Shown here one piece after another: positions 28,556 to 37,291 of a DNA stretch of 64,000 nucleotides; within the stretch, counting starts at the first letter, position 1; each line of letters opens with the position of its first letter. Source of the stretch: Marinobacter denitrificans (GTDB lineage: Bacteria > Pseudomonadota > Gammaproteobacteria > Pseudomonadales > Oleiphilaceae); the NCBI RefSeq assembly GCF_008795955.1, contig NZ_VMHN01000004.1, positions 1 through 64,000 on the forward strand. Direction: 5' to 3'. The notes below the pieces were generated by a model. That model did no database searches. It had not been told where the DNA came from and saw only the letters and a program-made list of their open reading frames with translations. The position numbers were made by a program, and so were the translations under genes.

Positions 28556-30073
28556 TTGCAGAAAATAAAACGCCAACCGACAGGCTCCACCATGGCAAGG
28601 TATATTTGCCTGCTGGCTATTGCCCTCGTCGCTGCCGGGTGCTCCAGGCCCAGCACTCTCCAGGAGATTCGCTCGGAGGGTGTTCTGCACGTGATAACCC
28701 GTAACGCACCTTCTGTGTACTATGAAGGTCGCGACGGCCCCACCGGCTATGACTACGAGCTGGCCCGGCTATTTGCCAATGATCTGGGCGTAGAACTCAA
28801 GGTGCGGGTAGCTGACGACAACACCGGTGTGCTCTCTGTGATCGACCAGGACTACGCCCACATCGGGCTGGCCGGCCTTTCCGTCCGCCCGGATTTTCCA
28901 GGGCGGTATCACACGGTCTCCAATGGCGTGGAGGCAGAGTCCGTAGTGGTGTACAACCGCGACACAGACCGCCCCGAGTCCGTAAAAGACCTGGAAGGAC
29001 AGGTTCTCCACCTCGTTGCAGACAGCAACCATGAACACCAGCTGGCGCAACTGCAGTCGGAGCACAAAGGCCTGCAGTGGGAGGTTCACTCCGGTCTGGA
29101 CGCGGCCGGCATACTGGCCCGGGTTGAGTCGGGAGAATACTCGCTGGCCATCGTCTCCTCCAACGAGCTTGACCTCAATCACGTCTTCTTCCCCATGGTC
29201 AAAAGCGCGTTCAGTCTGGGCGAGCCTGAAGACCTTTTGTGGCTGTTTCCCGGAGAACAGGACCAGACCCTTGCCGTGGCCGCCCGGGAGTTCATCGGCG
29301 AGCTGAGAGAAAGCGGCGCCCTGGCCCAGATAGCTGAGCGTTTTTACGGCCACCTGGACCGCCTCAATTATGTCGGTGCGCGGACCTTTGTCCACCATGT
29401 GGAAAACCGCCTGCCGAAGTATGAACCCCTGTTTCGGGATTATGCGACTACCTACGAGCTGGACTGGCGCCTGCTGGCCGCTATCGGCTACCAGGAATCC
29501 CATTGGCGGCCAAATGCCGTCTCTCCCACCGGCGTGCGCGGACTGATGATGTTGACCCGTACAACCGCCAACCATATCGGTATAAAGAACCGGCTTGATG
29601 TGGAGCAGAGCATTCAGGGCGGGGCCAAGTATTTCACCATGGTTCATCGTAAGGTTCCCGAGCGTATCCAGGAGCCGGACCGCACCTGGTTTGCACTGGC
29701 TTCATACAACGTTGGCTGGGGCCATGTGGAAGACGCCCGCAGGCTGACCGAGGACGCCGGAAAGAACCCTGACCGCTGGATGGACGTCAAGGAATTTCTA
29801 CCGCTACTGACTCAGAAAGAATGGTATTCCAAAACCCGTTTTGGCTACGCCCGTGGCCACGAACCGGTTATCTACGTGCAGAATATCCGGCGCTATTACG
29901 ACGTTCTGGCCTGGATGACAGAGCCCACGAAAGTTGCCGAGACCCCGCAGGAACCCTGGTTCAAAGACCTTGAAGGCATGGAAAAAATTATCCGGCCCGG
30001 TGGCATTCCGTCTGGCCAGGAAACCCGGGCGAGCCTGCCGAGTGAACTCGGCTTCGTTCCCCCTACGCTATAG
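28556..30073 (+). CDS. mltF: Membrane-bound lytic murein transglycosylase F (MltF)
   Basis: A lipoprotein of 505 residues that cleaves peptidoglycan glycan strands with 1,6-anhydro product formation. It has a lipoprotein signal with lipobox LVAAGC (Cys29), an SBP_bac_3-like regulatory domain (about 40-265) and a lysozyme-like SLT domain with catalytic Glu314 in GYQESHWRPNAVS. The most likely start is TTG at 28556 with CAGGGAG about 8 bases upstream; an ATG at 28592 would give a shorter, still valid signal. It ends 6 bases inside the convergent recX gene. Confidence 0.92.
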   Translation: MQKIKRQPTGSTMARYICLLAIALVAAGCSRPSTLQEIRSEGVLHVITRNAPSVYYEGRDGPTGYDYELARLFANDLGVELKVRVADDNTGVLSVIDQDYAHIGLAGLSVRPDFPGRYHTVSNGVEAESVVVYNRDTDRPESVKDLEGQVLHLVADSNHEHQLAQLQSEHKGLQWEVHSGLDAAGILARVESGEYSLAIVSSNELDLNHVFFPMVKSAFSLGEPEDLLWLFPGEQDQTLAVAAREFIGELRESGALAQIAERFYGHLDRLNYVGARTFVHHVENRLPKYEPLFRDYATTYELDWRLLAAIGYQESHWRPNAVSPTGVRGLMMLTRTTANHIGIKNRLDVEQSIQGGAKYFTMVHRKVPERIQEPDRTWFALASYNVGWGHVEDARRLTEDAGKNPDRWMDVKEFLPLLTQKEWYSKTRFGYARGHEPVIYVQNIRRYYDVLAWMTEPTKVAETPQEPWFKDLEGMEKIIRPGGIPSGQETRASLPSELGFVPPTL

Positions 30074-30535
30074 CCGCCGCTCAAGCGCTGACTCCACTTG
30101 GTCAGAAGCGAATCCTCTTCTGGCCAGAAATCGCCCCTGGCGGACCTTTTCATCCCAGTCTTCACTGATATCGCCCAGACCAAAACGCTTTTCCCGCAGC
30201 AGTACGGCCCGCTCAGTCCAGTCGGAATCGGTCATATCACGGACACAGCCGGGAGAGGTATAAACACCGCGCTGCTGAAGCTCCGCCAGAATCCTGAGTG
30301 GCCCGTAACCAAGGTCTATCCTCTGGCGCGCATAGACATCGGCAAACCGCTCATCGCTCAGCCAGCCTTCGGCTTCGTAGTCATCCAGAACCCGCTCGAT
30401 AATGTCGGATTCAATTTTTCTCTGCCTGAGTTTGAGGGACAACTCAAGACGGCTATGCTCCCTGCGGGCCAACAGCCGCAACGCGGCCGAGCGGGCCTTG
30501 TAATCCTGGTCGTCCTGATTTGATGCTTTTCCCAT
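30068..30535 (-). CDS. recX: Regulatory protein RecX
   Basis: A 155-residue protein of the RecX family, which binds RecA filaments and limits their extension. It shows the three-helix repeats of the family: AALRLLARREHSRLELSLKL, GWLSDERFADVYARQRIDLGYGPLRI and FLARRGFASDQVESAL (given here in parts). The ATG at 30535 has GGAAGAG upstream. In many relatives recX follows recA; here recA is not adjacent. It is convergent with mltF (6-base overlap) and divergent from the DUF349 gene. Confidence 0.85.
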   Translation of the reverse strand: MGKASNQDDQDYKARSAALRLLARREHSRLELSLKLRQRKIESDIIERVLDDYEAEGWLSDERFADVYARQRIDLGYGPLRILAELQQRGVYTSPGCVRDMTDSDWTERAVLLREKRFGLGDISEDWDEKVRQGRFLARRGFASDQVESALERRL

Positions 30536-30700
30536 TCTGACTCTTCCCGCAAATGCCGACAAAACGCTAGACTAGTGCCCCGAATGGCTACCCCACTCGA
30601 TAATCGTACCCGGCATCCGTAACACCGGATAAAGCCGATGGTCGGTGCAGGCTTACTTTGCCGGCACCGGGAACTGGTTTCAATATCAAAGGATACCCCC

Positions 30701-33184
30701 ATGGCTGCATTCATCCAGAAACTGTTCAGAACTCGCAAGGCGACGACACCTACCCCTGCGGCGAGTCGACGGGAACCAACGCCTGAAGATCTGGAAAAGG
30801 TAAACAGGCAGGATGACAAGCGTGAGCAGCAAGTCGAGATTCTGAAGTCCGCTCCTTCCGCCAGCCAACTTGAAGAACTGGCAACCAGCGGCATGACCTC
30901 CGGCATCCGTATTGAAGCAGCGGAAGCCCTGGCCGATAAAGCAGCCCTGCAACGGGTACAGAAGCTTGCCAAGGGAAAGGACAAGGGGGTTTATCAGGCG
31001 GTACGCCAGAAGCTCCAGCATATCCGTGATAAAGAGGAGCAACAGCGCCAGCAGGCTGAAGCCATACAGACGCTGGTACGCAACGCTACCGATCAGGCCC
31101 GCAGTGACGACACAAAACTGTACGAAGCCCGGCTTGAAGCATTGTTGCAGAAATGGGCAGAAGTGGAATCCCGGGCTTCCCAGGAACAGACCACCGACTT
31201 CCTCCAGGCAGTGCACCAGATCCGTGAACGCCTCGGCCTGATGCAGGCAGAAAAAGATCAACTCAGGCAGCAGCAGGAACAGCGCAGCCAGCGGGCGGAA
31301 ACCCTCGCCCTTCTCGAAAATACCCTGGACGAACTGAAACAGCAGGATCCGGACCTTGAACCGTCCCTTGCCTCTCTTGATGCACTGCAGAAAACCCAGG
31401 AAAACCGCTGGCTGGAAGCCACCCGGGAGACTCCGGTCGACAAGCAGGAACAAAAGGCCTATGAAAACCTGATGCAGTCGCTGCGGGCCTACATAGCCGC
31501 TGTCAAACGCCTCGGCCAGCACAAAGATGAGATTACCGCGCTGCAGAACCCTGCCGAAGGCGAGCCAGAAGAAGAGACAGGCACCCAGAAGGCGAGGGAA
31601 ATACTCGACGCGGTTGAGTGGCCAAAGGACTTCCGGCGCCCCTCGCTGCTCGACGCTCTCTACCGCATCACCGGCAAGCCCCGCCCAGCAAAAATGGAAA
31701 AGCCGGACACCGACGAACAAAAGCAACTGGCCGACTCAGTGCGACAGACCCTGGACAAGCTGGACGCGGCCCTGGAAGCCAGGCAACTGAAAGAATCCCG
31801 CCAGCACTTCAAAGCCGCGCAACAGCAACTGAAAAGTCTGGACCACCGTCACAGTAAATCCCTGCAGCCCAGAATTCACCTGCTGGGGGGACAGCTTCGT
31901 GAACTGACCGATTGGCAGGGGTTTGCCACCCGCCCGAAACAGGTGTCCCTGTGCGAACAGATGGAATACCTGGCAGACCAGCCCATGGAACCGGAAGCCA
32001 AAGCTGAACGCATCAAGGAACTGCAGAACGAATGGCGTGACCTTGGCGGCTCATCGGACCGCGACCTGTGGTCACGATTCAAACAGGCCTCTGACCTGGC
32101 CTATGAACCCTGTAAGGTCTATTTTTCTGCAAAGTCCGGGCTGAAAAAAGCAAACCTGCAAACCCGGAAAACAATCTGTGAGCAGCTCCGCACCTTCCTC
32201 GACAACGCTGACTGGCAAACCATCGACTGGAAAGCTGCCGAGCGAATCCATCAGACTGCCCGGGAAGAGTGGAAAGCCGCATGGCCGGTAGAATTCCGCG
32301 ACAACCGGCAGGTACAGAAGCAATTCGACGACCTTCTCAAACAACTCGAGGAGCCCCTGGATGAAGAACGCAAGAAAAACGAAGCGCTGAAACAGGGAAT
32401 TGTGGAACGGGCGGAGGCCCTTATTGACCACGAGCCTCTTGCTGACGCCATGAACCAGGCTAAATCCCTGCAGGGCGAGTGGACCAGCATCGGCATCACC
32501 CGCCACCGCGAAGACAGGAAGCTGTGGCAGGCGTTCCGCAAGGCCTGCGACCAGATTTTTGCGCGCCGTGATGCCCATAAAAATGAACAGGAACAGCTCT
32601 CCCGTGAAGCGGACGAAAAGGCAGAACCGGTACTTGTCGCCTGCAAATCTCTCGGCGCCGACGCCAGCGTGGAGACCCTGCAGACAAGCCTGACGGAACT
32701 GAACGCCCTGAAGAGTGAACCTTTGTCAGCTGGTGCCCGGGAGCAGGTCCACAACGAACGTAGCCGACTTTCCGCGCTGGCCTCCAGCCGCAAGTTGCAG
32801 GAGCAGATTGAAACCTGGACGCACTGGATCATGGCGAGAAGCACCAGTACCCTCAACAGCGATGCCTTGCCCGGCCACTGGGCGCAACTGGCTGCAAAAG
32901 TCGGACAGCCGGGCCCGGAAGAGCTCGTTATCCGGGCAGAGATACTGGCTGAGGTTCCCTCCCCTGACGAAGACCAGGGCCGCCGTATGGAAATCCAGGT
33001 ACAGCGACTTGCGGAAGGGATGGGTAACGCGGCCAGCGATCAGGACAAGTCACAGCAACTTGAGATGCTGGTCGCAAACTGGTGCCTGGCGCAGCCAGTG
33101 GAGGCGGTAAGCGAGCCCCTGGCCCAGCGACTTGGCCGGGCACTGGAAGCGGTTCTGGGGCGTGAAGGTCAGTCGTCCCGCTGA
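30701..33184 (+). CDS. DUF349 repeat protein
   Basis: A highly charged, mostly helical protein of 827 residues with long coiled-coil stretches rich in Q, E, K and R. Several DUF349 units are visible, each with a W-rich pattern such as EWRDLGGSSDRDLWSRFKQA (near 440-460), REEWKAAWPVEFRDNRQVQKQF in part, and GEWTSIGITRHREDRKLWQAF in part with FRKACDQIFARRD. The ATG at 30701 has AAAGGAT 8 bases upstream. Relatives are widespread in Pseudomonas-like bacteria, but I know of no established function. Its 3' end overlaps the convergent ComFB-like gene by 16 bases. Confidence 0.82.
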   Translation: MAAFIQKLFRTRKATTPTPAASRREPTPEDLEKVNRQDDKREQQVEILKSAPSASQLEELATSGMTSGIRIEAAEALADKAALQRVQKLAKGKDKGVYQAVRQKLQHIRDKEEQQRQQAEAIQTLVRNATDQARSDDTKLYEARLEALLQKWAEVESRASQEQTTDFLQAVHQIRERLGLMQAEKDQLRQQQEQRSQRAETLALLENTLDELKQQDPDLEPSLASLDALQKTQENRWLEATRETPVDKQEQKAYENLMQSLRAYIAAVKRLGQHKDEITALQNPAEGEPEEETGTQKAREILDAVEWPKDFRRPSLLDALYRITGKPRPAKMEKPDTDEQKQLADSVRQTLDKLDAALEARQLKESRQHFKAAQQQLKSLDHRHSKSLQPRIHLLGGQLRELTDWQGFATRPKQVSLCEQMEYLADQPMEPEAKAERIKELQNEWRDLGGSSDRDLWSRFKQASDLAYEPCKVYFSAKSGLKKANLQTRKTICEQLRTFLDNADWQTIDWKAAERIHQTAREEWKAAWPVEFRDNRQVQKQFDDLLKQLEEPLDEERKKNEALKQGIVERAEALIDHEPLADAMNQAKSLQGEWTSIGITRHREDRKLWQAFRKACDQIFARRDAHKNEQEQLSREADEKAEPVLVACKSLGADASVETLQTSLTELNALKSEPLSAGAREQVHNERSRLSALASSRKLQEQIETWTHWIMARSTSTLNSDALPGHWAQLAAKVGQPGPEELVIRAEILAEVPSPDEDQGRRMEIQVQRLAEGMGNAASDQDKSQQLEMLVANWCLAQPVEAVSEPLAQRLGRALEAVLGREGQSSR

Positions 33185-33435
33185 TGGGCCCTGACAAACT
33201 CCCTGGCCTGCTGTACGGCGGACAGGGAGTTTTTCTTCATGGCTTCGAGTTCGCCATCGGCAAGATAGAACATCATATCGATGCTGTGGCGATAATATTT
33301 TGCGGGTAAGCGGTTCAGAGCCACGCACATCACATCGGCCAGAAAGTCCTGGTTGTCCCCCTCTTCCCTGGTTTCATCAATGGCTTCAGCAACCAGCGGC
33401 TCATAAAAGTTATCAATGGCGTCTCTCAGGGACAT
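33169..33435 (-). CDS. ComFB-family small protein
   Basis: An 88-residue protein with the ComFB-type core: DAIDNFYEPLVAEAIDE near the N-terminus and MCVALNRLPAKYYRHSIDMMFYL in the middle (shown in part). The family was named from a Bacillus competence operon, and some members bind cyclic di-nucleotides. The function here cannot be read from sequence. It is preceded by GGAG before its ATG and overlaps the end of the DUF349 gene tail to tail. Confidence 0.72.
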   Translation of the reverse strand: MSLRDAIDNFYEPLVAEAIDETREEGDNQDFLADVMCVALNRLPAKYYRHSIDMMFYLADGELEAMKKNSLSAVQQAREFVRAHQRDD

Positions 33436-33626
33436 CTCGCAACTCCTGCTTTTGATACACGTACCTGTCTATAACATAGATCCCCGGGCAGCAAATGTCA
33501 TGATCAGCGTGAGCAGTTTCGCCAATGGGATTGGCAGCGCACGTCATTACGCATCGGGGCGGCAAACCGCTATGGTTAGTTTTTTGAGATTCGATTCCCG
33601 AGCCAAAGACCAACAGAGGACAGGAA

Positions 33627-34835
33627 ATGACCACCGAAGCCTATATCTTCGATGCCGTTCGCACCCCACGGGGGCGCGGCAAGAAAGACGGTTCCCTGCA
33701 CAGCGTCAAACCCATCACACTGCTGACCACGGTGCTCAAAGCCCTGCAGGAGAGAAACAGCCTGGACACTGCCCAGGTTGACGACATCGTTATGGGCTGT
33801 GTGACCGCAGTGGGCGACCAGGGGGCGGATATCGCCAAAACCGCTGCTCTTGCAGCAGACTGGGACGAAGTGGTGGCAGGCGTTACTCTCAACCGATTCT
33901 GCGCCTCTGGCCTTGAAGCTGTAAACCTGGCGGCCATGAAAGTCCGTTCGGGCTGGGAAGACCTGGTGGTTGCCGGGGGTGTTGAGGCCATGTCGCGGGT
34001 ACCCATGGGTTCCGACGGTGGCGCCTGGGCAACCGACCCCGCCACCAACCTGCACACCGGCTTCATGCCCCAGGGTATCGGCGCGGACCTGATCGCCACG
34101 CTGGAGGGCTTCAGCCGGGAAGACGTGGACGGCTTTGCCGTGAAATCCCAGCAAAAAGCGGCCAACGCCTGGGAAAAAGGCTACTTCTCCAGGTCCATCA
34201 TTCCCATCACCGATCAGAATGGGGTGATGATTCTGGATCGCGACGAGCATGTTCGCGGAAATACCACCGTGGAATCCCTGTCCAGCCTCAAGCCTTCGTT
34301 CCAGATGATGGGCGAAATGGGCTTTGACGGCGTTGCCCGGGAAAAATACCACTACGTGGAGAAGATCAACCACGTCCACCACGCTGGTAACTCCTCCGGC
34401 ATTGTGGACGGCGCTACCGCCATGCTGATCGGCAGCGAAGCCAAGGGTAAGGCCCTGGGACTCAAACCCCGCGCCCGCATCCTGGCGACGGCTGTCACCA
34501 GCACCGACCCCACCATCATGCTGACCGGACCTGCGCCAGCGGCCCGCAAGGCGCTAGAGAAAGCTGGCATGACGGCGGACCAGATCGACCTGTTTGAAGT
34601 CAACGAAGCCTTTGCCTCGGTGGTCATGCGTTTTCAGAAAGAACTGTCGGTTCCCGACGAGAAGGTGAACGTGAACGGCGGCGCCATTGCCATGGGACAC
34701 CCTCTGGGTGCCACTGGCGCCATGATCCTGGGCACCCTGCTCGATGAACTGGAGCGGAGAGAACTGCGCTACGGCCTGGCCACCCTGTGTGTGGGCGGCG
34801 GAATGGGCATTGCCACCATCATTGAGCGCGTCTGA
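33627..34835 (+). CDS. Thiolase family acetyl-CoA acyltransferase
   Basis: A 402-residue thiolase with all catalytic residues: nucleophile Cys92 ([10 protein letters not shown]), His358 (GHPLGATGA) and Cys388 (LCVGGGMG). In beta-oxidation such enzymes cleave 3-ketoacyl-CoA to acetyl-CoA. It is followed after 32 bases by the multifunctional hydratase/dehydrogenase, so the pair forms a complete set for hydration, oxidation and thiolysis. It could be the FadI/FadA partner of that complex or a biosynthetic acetoacetyl-CoA thiolase; the pairing favours degradation. AGGACAGGAA precedes the ATG. Confidence 0.92.
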   Translation: MTTEAYIFDAVRTPRGRGKKDGSLHSVKPITLLTTVLKALQERNSLDTAQVDDIVMGCVTAVGDQGADIAKTAALAADWDEVVAGVTLNRFCASGLEAVNLAAMKVRSGWEDLVVAGGVEAMSRVPMGSDGGAWATDPATNLHTGFMPQGIGADLIATLEGFSREDVDGFAVKSQQKAANAWEKGYFSRSIIPITDQNGVMILDRDEHVRGNTTVESLSSLKPSFQMMGEMGFDGVAREKYHYVEKINHVHHAGNSSGIVDGATAMLIGSEAKGKALGLKPRARILATAVTSTDPTIMLTGPAPAARKALEKAGMTADQIDLFEVNEAFASVVMRFQKELSVPDEKVNVNGGAIAMGHPLGATGAMILGTLLDELERRELRYGLATLCVGGGMGIATIIERV

Positions 34836-34867
34836 GCCGACCACTGATTCTGAGAGGAGAACCGATT

Positions 34868-37018
34868 ATGAGTGCCATTCACTACGACCTGGGTTCAGAC
34901 CAGATCCTGACCCTGACCATCGACATGCCGGGCCAGTCCGCCAACACCATGAACGCCGACTTCCGCACGGGCCTTACCGAAACAGTGGGCAAGGTCAAAA
35001 ACGACCTGGACAACATTCGCGGCATCATTATTACGTCCGCGAAGAAAACGTTTTTTGCCGGCGGCGACCTGAAAGAACTTTACAAGGTTACCCGGGAAGA
35101 CGCCATGGCCTTCGAGGACATGGTCAACAGCCTCAAAGCTGAGATGCGGACCCTGGAAACCAGTGGCAAGCCGACTGTTGCAGCCATTAATGGCTCCGCA
35201 CTGGGTGGCGGCCTGGAAATCTGCCTGGCCTGCCATCACAGGGTGGTGATGGACGATGACAAGATCCAGTTGGGCCTGCCGGAGGTGACTCTCGGGCTTT
35301 TGCCTGGCGGTGGCGGCACCCAGCGCCTACCCCGGATGATTGGCCTGGAAGCGGCTTTCCCCTACCTGATGGAAGGCAAGAAAGTGAGCCCGAAAGCGGC
35401 CTTCAAGGCTGGCATAGTCGATGAACTGGCCTCGTCCATGGACGATATGATGGGCAAAGCCCGGGCCTTTATCGAAGCCAACCCGAAAAGCCAGCAACCG
35501 TGGGATCAGAAAGGCTTCAAATTCCCCGGCGGCGCCCCCCATCACCCGGCCATGGCCCAGAAACTCGCCATTGCGCCGGCCATGCTCAAACAGAAGACCA
35601 AAGGCTGCTACCCGGCACCGGAACGCATCTTGGCCGCAGCCGTGGAAGGCGCCCAGGTGGATTTCGACAATGGCAGCCTGATCGAGACCCGCTATTTCGC
35701 TGAACTGGTCACCGGCCAGGTGGCCAAGAACATGACCGGCACCTTCTGGTTCCAGCTCAATGCCGTCAATGCGGGTGAAAGCCGGCCTGAAGGCGTGAAC
35801 AAGGAAACCTTCCGTAAGGTAGGTGTGCTGGGTGCCGGCATGATGGGCGCAGGCATTGCCTATTCCACAGCAACACGGGGCATCGAGGTGGTGCTCAAGG
35901 ATGTGTCCACTGAGAATGCCGAGAAAGGCAAAGCCTATTCGGAAAAACTGCTGGCGAAGAAAGTCAGCCGCGGGCGCATGACCGAAGAGCAGAAAACCGA
36001 GATACTGAACCGTATCATGGCCACCGGCTCCGCCGCGGACCTTGAAGGTTGCGATCTCGTCATCGAAGCCGTTTTCGAGGACAGCGAGCTGAAAGCGAAA
36101 GTGACTCAGGAAGCGGAAGCCAGGTTGGTCAAGAACGGCATATTTGCATCAAACACCTCCACCATTCCCATCACGCAACTGGCGGAAGCTTCAGCCGCAC
36201 CGGACAACTTCATTGGCCTGCACTTTTTCTCCCCCGTGGACAAGATGCAGCTGGTGGAAATCATCGTGGGGGCCAAAACCTCGGATGACACGCTGGCCCG
36301 GGCCTTTGATTACGTGCAGCAGATCGGCAAGATCCCTATCGTAGTGAACGACAGCCGCGGCTTTTTCACCTCCCGCGTGTTCGGTACCTTTGTCAACGAA
36401 GGCATCGCGATGCTTGGTGAGGGCATTCACCCGGCCAGTATCGAGAACGCCGGTGTGCTGGCCGGAATGCCGGTGGGCCCGCTGGCCATTTCCGACGAGG
36501 TCAGTATGACGCTGATGCAGCACATCCGTGACCAGAGCAGGAAAGACACGGAAGCAGCCGGTAAAACCTGGAATGCCCACCCCGCAGAGGCGGTGATCGA
36601 CCAGATGGTTACAAGCCATAACCGCAAGGGTAAGGCCGCGGGCGCCGGATTCTACGAATATCCAGAATCCGGCAGGAAATACCTGTGGCCGGAGTTGGAA
36701 ACACTGTTTGTGGATCAGGAAAAGGCCCGGGCAACCGGATTGCAGGATCTGAAAGACCGCATACTGTTCATTCAGGCTATCGAAACCGTGCGCTGTCTGG
36801 AGGAAGGTGTGTTGCGCACTGTTGAAGACGCCAATATCGGCAGCATTTTCGGGATTGGCTTTGCCCCCTGGACCGGCGGTGCCATTCAGTTCATCAATCA
36901 ATACGGTGTGAGAGCCTTCGCAGAACGGGCAAAAAATCTCGCGGAGCGTTTTGGTGACCGCTTCTCCCCGCCGGCGCTGTTGCTGGAAAAAGCCGAAACC
37001 AACACAACCTTCAGCTAA
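34868..37018 (+). CDS. Multifunctional enoyl-CoA hydratase / 3-hydroxyacyl-CoA dehydrogenase (FadJ-like)
   Basis: A 716-residue fusion (E. coli FadJ 714, FadB 729). The N-terminal crotonase domain has the oxyanion-hole sequence SALGGGLEICLACHHR (near 113-128) and LPEVTLGLLPGGGGTQRLPR (in part, near 137-155) with the catalytic glutamate. The NAD-binding dehydrogenase domain begins at VGVLGAGMMGAGIAYSTATRG (near 318), followed by SNTSTIPI, and GLHFFSPVDKM. It oxidises (S)-3-hydroxyacyl-CoA, so it could also process (S)-3-hydroxybutyryl-CoA from the mutase pathway at 16880, although nothing links the two regions. AGAGGAG lies before the ATG, and a hairpin follows the gene. Confidence 0.93.
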   Translation: MSAIHYDLGSDQILTLTIDMPGQSANTMNADFRTGLTETVGKVKNDLDNIRGIIITSAKKTFFAGGDLKELYKVTREDAMAFEDMVNSLKAEMRTLETSGKPTVAAINGSALGGGLEICLACHHRVVMDDDKIQLGLPEVTLGLLPGGGGTQRLPRMIGLEAAFPYLMEGKKVSPKAAFKAGIVDELASSMDDMMGKARAFIEANPKSQQPWDQKGFKFPGGAPHHPAMAQKLAIAPAMLKQKTKGCYPAPERILAAAVEGAQVDFDNGSLIETRYFAELVTGQVAKNMTGTFWFQLNAVNAGESRPEGVNKETFRKVGVLGAGMMGAGIAYSTATRGIEVVLKDVSTENAEKGKAYSEKLLAKKVSRGRMTEEQKTEILNRIMATGSAADLEGCDLVIEAVFEDSELKAKVTQEAEARLVKNGIFASNTSTIPITQLAEASAAPDNFIGLHFFSPVDKMQLVEIIVGAKTSDDTLARAFDYVQQIGKIPIVVNDSRGFFTSRVFGTFVNEGIAMLGEGIHPASIENAGVLAGMPVGPLAISDEVSMTLMQHIRDQSRKDTEAAGKTWNAHPAEAVIDQMVTSHNRKGKAAGAGFYEYPESGRKYLWPELETLFVDQEKARATGLQDLKDRILFIQAIETVRCLEEGVLRTVEDANIGSIFGIGFAPWTGGAIQFINQYGVRAFAERAKNLAERFGDRFSPPALLLEKAETNTTFS

Positions 37019-37029
37019 CACCCGCCCTT

Positions 37030-37060
37030 CCTTGCCGGAGCCCTGATTACTCCGGCAAGG
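37030..37060 (+). terminator. Hairpin after the beta-oxidation pair
   Basis: A perfect 11-bp stem, CCTTGCCGGAG and CTCCGGCAAGG, with a 9-base loop, starts 12 bases after the stop codon of the FadJ-like gene. It is not followed by a T run, so it is either a weak terminator or an mRNA 3'-end stabiliser. Confidence 0.55.
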
Positions 37061-37291
37061 CTTCCCGACCGACTGGTGCGTTTTCCCGCTTACGTACCTG
37101 CCCACTTCATGGACAGATTGTCACGAACCGATACTTCAACGCTATGGCAACCGCACCTGCGCTTGCCTACAATAAAATCATGAGCCAATCCGGCGATATC
37201 CAGAATGCGTATGGCCTTCACCAGCGGTCGCTGCACTAAAGCCCTTTCCGCTGACCTTTATATCGCCAACCACCGTCAGGTACACAAGCTT

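Noticed and set aside
33576..34382. Minus-strand frame of 268 codons over the thiolase
   Set aside because: Lies opposite an intact thiolase with all catalytic residues; the reverse frame has no family pattern.
36191..37105. Minus-strand frame of 304 codons over the FadJ-like gene
   Set aside because: Shadow of the dehydrogenase domain; composition is not that of a protein.
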